Below are positions 41,425 through 47,137 of a stretch of 47,137 bases of DNA, in pieces. The notes beneath the pieces were generated by a model that saw only the letters and a program-made list of their open reading frames with translations, had not been told where the DNA came from and made no database searches. Position numbers and translations under genes: made by a program. Positions within the stretch are counted from its first letter, which is position 1, and the number at the start of each line of letters is the position of its first letter. The DNA is from Bacillota bacterium (GTDB taxonomy: Bacteria; Bacillota; Clostridia; Peptostreptococcales; Anaerovoracaceae): contig JAFYNS010000126.1 of NCBI GenBank assembly GCA_017556505.1, forward strand, positions 1 through 47,137, written 5' to 3'.

Positions 41425-41922
41425 ATGGATAATCGGAATAACGGGTATGGCCCGCTCCTGCTGCTCCTGAGCCAGCTTATGGGAAGCACACGGCAAAATA
41501 CCCCGGTTCAGGCTGCTGCAGATGCCGAAACACTGCAGATGACTGAGGGGGAGACTCGGAGCAGAGAGGATGCCGGAAGCGGATATTTTGCACAGGATGA
41601 AACAGAATGCACCTGGCGCAGGGAAGAACGGGTGGAAATGCTGGCAGACTTCTGCCGGGAAGGGTATGCCATGGCCCGCCGCCATGGCCATTTTCTGGTG
41701 GGTACAGGCAGCCGTGGAAGTTTTCTGGCCATACCGGGACGGTTTCTTCTGGAGGAGCAGCCTGCAGGTGGGGTGACCGGGTTTACACTGTGGCAGCCTC
41801 TGGCCGGGGGCGAAGAACTCTTTGACAGCCTGGAAAACCTGTCAGAAAATCAGGCAAGGGACGTCTACGGATACTGGATTGCTGCATTGGACCCGGATAC
41901 CTTGAAACTGTCGGAAGTTTGA
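41425..41922 (+). CDS. Hypothetical protein
   Basis: I do not recognise this 165-residue protein. It has a short hydrophobic patch near the N terminus (YGPLLLLLSQLMG), an acidic low-complexity region to about residue 60, then a folded-looking part with RVEMLADFCREGYAMARRHGH and GSFLAIPGRFLLEEQPAGG. An earlier in-frame ATG lies at 41404; neither has a strong ribosome binding site. It lies divergent from the CvpA-like gene and before tadA. Confidence 0.55.
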   Translation: MDNRNNGYGPLLLLLSQLMGSTRQNTPVQAAADAETLQMTEGETRSREDAGSGYFAQDETECTWRREERVEMLADFCREGYAMARRHGHFLVGTGSRGSFLAIPGRFLLEEQPAGGVTGFTLWQPLAGGEELFDSLENLSENQARDVYGYWIAALDPDTLKLSEV

Positions 41923-41946
41923 ATGAATTTTGTATGCAAAATACAG

Positions 41947-41975
41947 TTGAATCTCTTTGGAATTTGTGATATGAT
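41947..41975 (+). promoter_or_regulatory. Promoter of tadA placed at the start codon
   Basis: TTGAAT (41947-41952) and TATGAT (41970-41975) are exactly 17 bp apart. Transcription should start at about 41982, only a few bases before the tadA ATG at 41984. Confidence 0.6.
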
Positions 41976-41983
41976 GGCTTAGT

Positions 41984-42499
41984 ATGGAAACGTATATGTC
42001 AGAAGCCCTGAAAGAGGCAGAAAAGGCCAGAGCGCTGGGAGAAATCCCTATAGGTGCGGTCATTGTGCGTGACGGTGAGATTATCGGACGAGGTCATAAT
42101 CTGACGGAGACCGAGAAGGATCCTACGGCACATGCTGAAATGGCTGCCATCCGGGAAGCGGCGAAAGTCCTTGGAGGATGGAGGCTGACGGGCTGCCAGA
42201 TGTATGTGACGGTGGAACCCTGCTGTATGTGTGCAGGTGCTGCTGTCTGGGCCAGAATCGAAAAACTGTACGTAGGAGCAGCGGAACCCAAGAGTGGTGC
42301 CTGCGGCTCTCTCTATAACATCGTACAGGATGAACGGCTCAACCACTGCATGGAAGTTGAAACTGGACTCATGGAAGACCAGTGCCGACATATAATGAAA
42401 TCCTTTTTCCGGGAGCGGAGAAAGGAAATAAAGCGGACAGGAAACTGGAAACAGGTCCGCCTTACGAAAGAAAAGGAATCGGAGGAAACGAAGGAATGA
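41984..42499 (+). CDS. tadA: tRNA-specific adenosine deaminase
   Basis: TadA converts the wobble adenosine of tRNA-Arg(ACG) to inosine. The 171-residue zinc enzyme has the deaminase signature: HAEMAAI with the catalytic Glu and VEPCCMCAGAAVWARI with the two zinc Cys residues; EIPIGAVIV is the usual N-terminal strand. No ribosome binding site precedes the ATG, and the promoter ends 8 bp before it, so the mRNA may be nearly leaderless. A second ATG at 41996 would remove four residues. Its stop overlaps the next start. Confidence 0.92.
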   Translation: METYMSEALKEAEKARALGEIPIGAVIVRDGEIIGRGHNLTETEKDPTAHAEMAAIREAAKVLGGWRLTGCQMYVTVEPCCMCAGAAVWARIEKLYVGAAEPKSGACGSLYNIVQDERLNHCMEVETGLMEDQCRHIMKSFFRERRKEIKRTGNWKQVRLTKEKESEETKE

Positions 42500-43380
42500 A
42501 ACGAGTAGGCAAGATTTTAAGCCTGGTAATGCTGATGGTTGTTCTGTCAACCTCTCTGGGTTTTGCAGGTACACTGAACCTGATGGAAACCTATCCTGCA
42601 GACGGTGCAACCGGTACTGCGATTGAAAATGTCTCTGTAAAGCTGTATTTCGATACAGACTTCACTGAAGAAAAAGTTGGTAAGGAAAATGCAGACGCAT
42701 TCAAGCTGTTTGGTCCTGACGGAACCAAGCTGCCAATCAGAGTGCTGTATCCGCCTAAGGAAGACGGCGTAGTGCTGGTACTGCTGGACACCACTTATGA
42801 TGGTGACGGCGACGGCAGCCCTGATTATATGAATGCCGTTCAGAATTCTGAATATAAGCTGGTAATCTCTGCAAACCTGATGGATGACGAAGGAAACCGT
42901 CTGGGTCAGGATAAGGCTGTAAGATTCACCACAATCAATCAGTCCCTGTCCATGGGCGTGAACATGGCCATGATGACCGTCATGATGGTAGGTATGGTGG
43001 TAGTATCCAGCAAGCAGACCAAGAAGCAGGTTGAAGAAATGAAGAAGAATGGTGAAATCGACACCTTCAACCCATACAAGGAAGCTAAGAGAACAGGAAA
43101 GTCCGTTCAGGAAGTTATCGCGCTGCACGAAAAGGAAGTAGCGAAGAAGGAAGCCAAGGAAGCGAGAAAAGCTGCCAGGGACGAAGATGACGAATACGAA
43201 TGGATTGATATTAATACATACAGAGCAGGCAAGCCTAGAACTGTACGCGAAGGCGGAAGCTCCTATATCACAGGCAGAAAGGCCATTGCAGAAGCCAAGA
43301 AGGCGGAAGAAGAAGCAAGAAAGGCTGCAAAGGCTGCTCAGAAGCGCAACGTGAAAAAGGGCAAAGGCAAGAAGAAATAA
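42496..43380 (+). CDS. Exported Ig-like protein with membrane anchor and basic tail
   Basis: The 294-residue protein has a signal peptide (KILSLVMLMVVLSTSLGFA), an SbsA/Big_5-type Ig-like domain (METYPADGATGTAIENVSVK to KAVRFTTINQ, residues about 27-155), a Met-rich membrane segment (VNMAMMTVMMVGMVVVS) and a Lys-rich tail of about 115 residues with EAKKAEEEARKAAKAAQKR. The tail should lie in the cytoplasm. It could link the envelope to an internal partner. Its start codon overlaps the tadA stop, so it is translated from the same mRNA. Confidence 0.75.
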   Translation: MKRVGKILSLVMLMVVLSTSLGFAGTLNLMETYPADGATGTAIENVSVKLYFDTDFTEEKVGKENADAFKLFGPDGTKLPIRVLYPPKEDGVVLVLLDTTYDGDGDGSPDYMNAVQNSEYKLVISANLMDDEGNRLGQDKAVRFTTINQSLSMGVNMAMMTVMMVGMVVVSSKQTKKQVEEMKKNGEIDTFNPYKEAKRTGKSVQEVIALHEKEVAKKEAKEARKAARDEDDEYEWIDINTYRAGKPRTVREGGSSYITGRKAIAEAKKAEEEARKAAKAAQKRNVKKGKGKKK

Positions 43381-43404
43381 CGGAATCAAATAAACTACCG
43401 TCGG

Positions 43405-43430
43405 AATGAGAGGCCAGTCCTCTCATTTTG
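43405..43430 (+). terminator. Hairpin after the Ig-like gene
   Basis: AATGAGAGG (43405-43413) pairs perfectly with CCTCTCATT (43419-43427), with only a short T tract after it. A second, imperfect hairpin (about 43440-43464) follows before ispE. Either could be a terminator or a leader structure of ispE. Confidence 0.5.
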
Positions 43431-43488
43431 ACTACCATGAACCTGATTCATTCACGAATCTGGTTTACTGTTTTGCGAGGGAAAGACC

Positions 43489-44409
43489 ATGAGAGAAATT
43501 GATTTAAAATCCTATGCGAAAGTGAATCTGTCTCTGGATGTAACCGGAACCCGTCCCGACGGATATCACGACCTGTCTTCTGTAATGCAGAGAATCTCTC
43601 TTTATGACAGGATTCATATGGAATGGATCCGCCAGGAAGAGGCGGCAGGTGAAGAACCGGATATCCGCATCGAAGTGAAGACCAACCGGCCTTATCTGCC
43701 GGTGGACGAACGGAACCTGGCTTATAAGGCTGCCCAGATTATGATCCGACATTTTGCCAGAGAGGCAGGTGTGGGCAGCGGTATCATCCGCATTTCCATT
43801 ACCAAGAGCATTCCGGTGGCAGCAGGCCTGGCCGGAGGAAGCGGAAATGGCGCGGCAGTACTGATTGGGCTGAACCGTCTCTGGAACCTGAAGCTGGATA
43901 CCCGCCAGCTTTGCCGTGTCGGGGAAGAACTGGGCTCCGATGTCCCTTTCTGTGTCCTGGTGCAGAACAGCCGTTACAGGGCGGCACTGGCTACCGGACG
44001 GGGAGAAGTTCTTCACCCTCTTAAAAAATGCATGAAGAAATACGTAGTGCTGGCCAAGCCATCTTTTGGTGTGTCCACGAAAGAAGTTTTCAAATGCATC
44101 GACGATTATGAAATCACTCAGCGTCCGGATAACGGAGAGCTGATCCGCGGACTGGCTGCCGGGGATGACAGACTGGTCTATAAAAACATGATTAATGTTC
44201 TGGAACTGTATACTCTGGATCATTATGATCCTGTGGCACAGCTGAAGGAAATATGCAGGACACAGACACCTGCAGAAATGGTCCTCATGAGCGGCAGCGG
44301 ACCGACCGTGTTTGCCGTATACGCATCTGAAAAAGAAGCGCGCAGTGCATGCCAGCTTCTCCGCGGCATGCGCTATGAGGCATACTGGGCCGGCACAGAC
44401 GGGAGATAA
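43489..44409 (+). CDS. ispE: 4-diphosphocytidyl-2-C-methyl-D-erythritol kinase
   Basis: IspE phosphorylates an intermediate of the MEP isoprenoid pathway. The 306-residue GHMP kinase has KSYAKVNLSLDVTGTRPDGYH at the N terminus, the ATP-binding loop PVAAGLAGGSGNGAAVL and the C-terminal MVLMSGSGPTVFAVY. It is followed by a GntR regulator 21 bp later, likely in one operon. Confidence 0.95.
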   Translation: MREIDLKSYAKVNLSLDVTGTRPDGYHDLSSVMQRISLYDRIHMEWIRQEEAAGEEPDIRIEVKTNRPYLPVDERNLAYKAAQIMIRHFAREAGVGSGIIRISITKSIPVAAGLAGGSGNGAAVLIGLNRLWNLKLDTRQLCRVGEELGSDVPFCVLVQNSRYRAALATGRGEVLHPLKKCMKKYVVLAKPSFGVSTKEVFKCIDDYEITQRPDNGELIRGLAAGDDRLVYKNMINVLELYTLDHYDPVAQLKEICRTQTPAEMVLMSGSGPTVFAVYASEKEARSACQLLRGMRYEAYWAGTDGR

Positions 44410-44430
44410 AATATTTAGAGGTGAACGATA

Positions 44431-45108
44431 ATGTTAAATTTCGATCTGCAGAATCACAGACCACTGCGTGAAATTGTATATGAAGAACTGAAGCGCCAGA
44501 TTCTGGTGGGTGAAATTGCACCCGGAACCAGAATGATGGAAGTGGAACTGGCTGATGTGATGGGTGTAAGCCGTACTCCGGTGCGTGAAGCCATCCGTAA
44601 GCTGGAAAAGGAAGGCCTGGTTACCATCGAACCGCGGAAAGGAGCTTATGCATCCAACATTTCCATTAAAGATATGGTGGACGTCCTGGAAGTCCGTCAG
44701 GGCCTGGAAGGTATGGCAGCAGCCATTGCATCCGGTAAAATTACGGAGCGCCAGAAGGCAGACCTTCTGAATGTTGTTGAAAAATACAAGGCGGCGGTAG
44801 AGTCTGCCAATATTGAAGAAATCATCAAGTATGACGAAGAATTCCACTCCATGATTATTTCCATCAGCGGGAACAAGACTCTGATGCAGGTGTTTTCCAC
44901 TGTTCAGGAGCTGGCACTGCGCTTCCGTTATATTTACTACGATGATTTTAACCGTTATGAAAGCATGCCGAGAGAACACCAGCTCATCGAAGAAGCCATC
45001 ATGAGCGGCGACGCAGAAAAAGCAAGGGTGGCGGCAGGCGACCACGTTTCCAAACTGAAGGAATTCATTCTGAATGAAGGCGAAAAAGCTTTCGGAAATA
45101 TGCAGTAA
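44431..45108 (+). CDS. GntR-family (FadR/FCD type) regulator
   Basis: The 225-residue protein has a winged helix at residues 10-75 (REIVYEELKRQILVGEIAPGT, GVSRTPVREAIRKLEKEGLV) and an all-helical FCD ligand domain with VLEVRQGLEGMAAAIA and EFHSMIISISGNKTLM. GAGGTGA precedes the ATG. It follows ispE. The ligand is unknown. It is a paralogue of the regulator at the end of the hut operon. Confidence 0.88.
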   Translation: MLNFDLQNHRPLREIVYEELKRQILVGEIAPGTRMMEVELADVMGVSRTPVREAIRKLEKEGLVTIEPRKGAYASNISIKDMVDVLEVRQGLEGMAAAIASGKITERQKADLLNVVEKYKAAVESANIEEIIKYDEEFHSMIISISGNKTLMQVFSTVQELALRFRYIYYDDFNRYESMPREHQLIEEAIMSGDAEKARVAAGDHVSKLKEFILNEGEKAFGNMQ

Positions 45109-45126
45109 AAAGACAAGCTCTTACGG

Positions 45127-45161
45127 GGCGGTCAGTGGCAGACTCACTGGCCGCCTTTTTT
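45127..45161 (+). terminator. Terminator of ispE-gntR
   Basis: GGCGGTCAGTG (45127-45137) pairs with CACTGGCCGCC (45145-45155), one G-U pair, then TTTTTT. The right arm overlaps the last codons of the facing Cro/CI gene. Confidence 0.85.
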
Positions 45162-45533
45162 ATTATTGAAATAGGCCATATCCCACAAAAGCAGATCCTC
45201 TGCTTTTTCCAGAAGACGGCCGCGGGAAAAGGCTGACAGACGGCGGAACAGATGAAGAAGTTCCTGCTCACCTTTCTCGATGGCCCGCCGGCTGGATATC
45301 TCGGCGGCGATGAATGCCGGATCTGTAATCAGCAAAATCTCTATGGACAGACCGTAAATCTGCGCCAGGCTGTACAGTACTTCCGGGTCCGGGCACCGCT
45401 TTCCGCTTTCGTACAGGGCCAGAACGGAACGGTCCATCTGGAGCTTCTGGGCCAGGAATGCCTGGCTGTAGCCCCTGATCATTCTAAGCTGCTTCAGATT
45501 GGAAGCCAGTTTCATCTGTGTCTCGTATTTCAT
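45144..45533 (-). CDS. Cro/CI-type regulator
   Basis: The 129-residue protein has a helix-turn-helix (SNLKQLRMIRGYSQAFLAQK, MDRSVLALYESGKRCPDPE) in residues 8-65 and a short helical C-terminal part with two basic patches (SSRRAIEKGEQELLHLFRR). The frame is open to 45635, but GGAGGAGAG decides the ATG at 45533. It is divergent from the second Cro/CI gene, 224 bp away, and the two may share a control region. Confidence 0.78.
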   Translation of the reverse strand: MKYETQMKLASNLKQLRMIRGYSQAFLAQKLQMDRSVLALYESGKRCPDPEVLYSLAQIYGLSIEILLITDPAFIAAEISSRRAIEKGEQELLHLFRRLSAFSRGRLLEKAEDLLLWDMAYFNNKKGGQ

Positions 45534-45700
45534 GTTAACTCTCCTCCCGGGAATGGATCTTTTTCCAAACCCTCTTTTCTTTTTTAGAGTACTCAAACGG
45601 AATAAAACGTTGCATAAAAAATAAATTTTCGTCAAAATATGTAAATTTTTAGTCTGAAAGTTGTGAAATTAAACCTCCAGTTTGTGGTGCATTCCGGAAA

Positions 45701-45738
45701 CCGTCAGTATCCTTTAAGGGAACAAAGATACAAGACGG
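45701..45738. promoter_or_regulatory. Two-part inverted repeat before the Cro/CI-sigma operon
   Basis: CCGTC (45701-45705) and GTATC (45707-45711) are matched by GATAC (45727-45731) and GACGG (45734-45738). It may be a leader hairpin or an operator between the divergent regulators; the start codon lies 20 bp downstream. Confidence 0.4.
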
Positions 45739-45757
45739 CAGAAGATGGAGCTTTAAC

Positions 45758-46141
45758 ATGACGGGATACCACAACATGACAGAATATACATTGAGAGAAC
45801 TGGATATTAAAGAGATGGGCCGCCGCGTACGTCTGCGCAGGGAATTTCTGGGCTGGAGCCGGGATCAGCTGGCAGAGAAGATTGATGTATCCGGTCAGTT
45901 TATTGCGGATATCGAATATGGCCATAAGGGAATGTCGGTTCAAACTTTATATAAACTGAGTCAGGCGCTGAATGTATCGGCTGATTATTTTCTGGCCGGA
46001 AAGATCTATGGTGAAGACGACGAGGAGGCAATGCGTTTTCGGGAGGAAATCCGATCCACCCTGGACAAATGCAATGCACAGCAGCTGAAGGGCGTCAGCC
46101 AGATTGTGCGTATCTTTGAAGATGGAACCAGGATGAAATAG
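45758..46141 (+). CDS. Cro/CI-type regulator
   Basis: The 127-residue protein has a helix-turn-helix (GRRVRLRREFLGWSRDQLAE, VSGQFIADIEYGHKGMS, TLYKLSQALNVSADYFL) at residues 20-78 and a short helical end. GGAG before the ATG at 45758 supports this start; an in-frame ATG at 45776 is an alternative. Its stop codon directly abuts the GTG of the sigma factor gene, so the two are translationally linked. Confidence 0.8.
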   Translation: MTGYHNMTEYTLRELDIKEMGRRVRLRREFLGWSRDQLAEKIDVSGQFIADIEYGHKGMSVQTLYKLSQALNVSADYFLAGKIYGEDDEEAMRFREEIRSTLDKCNAQQLKGVSQIVRIFEDGTRMK

Positions 46142-46687
46142 GTGCACCAGAACGAATTTCTGGACAGACTGCATCAGCAGGAAGGCCCGCTGCGTGTTTA
46201 TCTTCAGTTTTGCGGCGTTCCTTTGCAGGAGATTGACGAAGTACTGCAGGATGTGCTTCTGACGGCATGGCGCAGGAGAGAAACTCTACAGAACCCGGAG
46301 AGTCTGGAATCATGGCTCCGCACCATCGCCAGAAGAAAAGCATCAGGACATCTGCGGAAGATGAAAAACTACTGGAAGCGGAACTGGCCTTTCAGCAGCT
46401 ACGAAGAGGCTCGGGAAGAAGCAGGGCTGCCTGTTCCGGACGAGTTGGTGTACCGGGAAATGGAATCCTTTGCGGAAACGGAACTCTATGATTTGGTGTT
46501 GGAACTGGGTAAACCGGCTGCCAGCATTCTCATGCTGCATTATGTATTCCAGGAACCCTTCGTAGAAATTGCACGGATCCTGCATATGCCGGTGGGGACC
46601 GTGCGCAGCATCGCCAGTCGGAGCCGGGAAAAACTGAAGAAAAAGATACTGGAAAGGAGGGCTGCCGATGAAGATGGGAAACGGTAA
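46142..46687 (+). CDS. ECF-type RNA polymerase sigma factor
   Basis: The 181-residue protein has a shortened region 2 (EIDEVLQDVLLTAWRRRETL, SLESWLRTIARRKA) and region 4 (LHYVFQEPFVEIARILHMPV, GTVRSIASRSREKLKKKIL), the two parts of extracytoplasmic-function sigma factors. It starts with GTG immediately after the preceding stop codon. AGGAT lies about 7 bp before it. The next gene, encoding a membrane protein, overlaps by 20 bp and is probably its anti-sigma factor. Confidence 0.85.
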   Translation: MHQNEFLDRLHQQEGPLRVYLQFCGVPLQEIDEVLQDVLLTAWRRRETLQNPESLESWLRTIARRKASGHLRKMKNYWKRNWPFSSYEEAREEAGLPVPDELVYREMESFAETELYDLVLELGKPAASILMLHYVFQEPFVEIARILHMPVGTVRSIASRSREKLKKKILERRAADEDGKR

Positions 46688-47137
46688 TGAGCTTGACGAA
46701 AAGCTGAGTGAAGCCCTGAGCCAGGCGGTCCTTTCTGAAACGGAATCTTTGTTTGCTGGCCGGGATGCTTTCCAAAACTGGCTGGAAAAGGGTGCACAGC
46801 GCCAGTGCCTTGCCCGCCGCCGCAAAATCCGCCGGATAGGCCTTGCCGCTGCGGCTGTATTATTGTGTGCAGTTTTACTGTCTGGCAGCCTGCTGCTGTC
46901 AGATGCGCTGCCGCCATCGCTTGAGGCTTTGCTGAGCCCGTGGGAAGGCATGGCAGTGCCGGGGTCGGACTCAGATATAACTTACGAAAACGGCAGCATA
47001 GTCATTGGAGGTGATGGCAATGGGAATGTGGGAACATGGACGGCCACCTTTGCATCTTACGATGACATCCCCGAAAAATACCGGGAACAGATTGTCTGGT
47101 TCGAAGAAATGCCGGAAGGGTATGAGCTGGAGTCGGT
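46668..47137 (+). CDS. Probable anti-sigma factor, partial
   Basis: The frame begins at an ATG after AAAGGAGGG and stays open to the window edge, so only the first 156 residues are seen. A cytoplasmic N terminus with LDEKLSEALSQAVLSE is followed by a basic stretch and one membrane helix at about 63-82 (IGLAAAAVLLCAVLLSG). The external part ends with IVWFEEMPEGYELES, resembling DUF4367-type anti-sigma proteins. It overlaps the sigma gene by 20 bp, the usual arrangement. Confidence 0.7.
   Translation, partial: MKMGNGNELDEKLSEALSQAVLSETESLFAGRDAFQNWLEKGAQRQCLARRRKIRRIGLAAAAVLLCAVLLSGSLLLSDALPPSLEALLSPWEGMAVPGSDSDITYENGSIVIGGDGNGNVGTWTATFASYDDIPEKYREQIVWFEEMPEGYELES

Overview
The window reads as chromosomal DNA of a spore-forming, probably anaerobic member of the Firmicutes (class Clostridia). 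The evidence is spoIIR and a SipL-type spore coat protein, ideal AGGAGG-like ribosome binding sites with short leaders, sigma-A type promoters, an MEP-pathway ispE, and a complete tetrahydrofolate-dependent histidine degradation operon. No rRNA, tRNA, CRISPR array, insertion sequence or prophage was recognised. I do not name a genus.

Layout. (1) 1-1114: rpsF-ssb-rpsR behind a clear promoter and a leader hairpin. (2) 1200-3770: a RelB/RelE-type toxin-antitoxin pair, a toxin remnant, a small Cro/CI-type regulator and a MATE exporter. (3) 4198-12166: hutH-hutU-hutI-cyclodeaminase-ftcD, then a GntR regulator and a class B sortase. These enzymes take histidine to glutamate, ammonia and methenyl-tetrahydrofolate. 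(4) 12240-15490: a possible tiny minus-strand transcript, an amidohydrolase that appears to have lost its metal ligands, a DUF2284 protein, and a Cro/CI regulator whose leader carries a cluster of DnaA boxes. (5) 15490-17938: spoIIR and sipL. (6) 18061-25327: a minus-strand run of pgcA-like, hslO, ddl, DUF1934, DUF1846 and clc genes. (7) 25489-26853: an HtrA protease.

(8) 26937-37491 is the most unusual part. A winged-helix/P-loop/repeat regulator is transcribed divergently from an operon of two YbjN-like proteins, a von Willebrand A (vWA, TerY-like) protein, a PP2C phosphatase, a transglutaminase-like protein, a membrane-anchored TerY-P-type kinase, a 57-residue membrane peptide, a vWA protein without a metal site, a probable pseudokinase and a 40-residue zinc ribbon. 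The divergent gap holds 10-bp-phased direct repeats, and related units recur twice inside the operon. I read this as a phospho-signalling island built on the known vWA/phosphatase/kinase (TerY-P) theme but with several extra parts. It is the best candidate here for an undescribed system; its biological output is unknown.

(9) 37557-47137: alr, a sodium-dependent NSS transporter, a small protein resembling the glycyl-radical tail of NrdD, a CvpA-like protein, tadA behind a promoter that predicts an almost leaderless mRNA, an Ig-like surface protein, ispE, a second GntR regulator, two Cro/CI regulators, an ECF sigma factor and a probable anti-sigma gene cut by the window edge.
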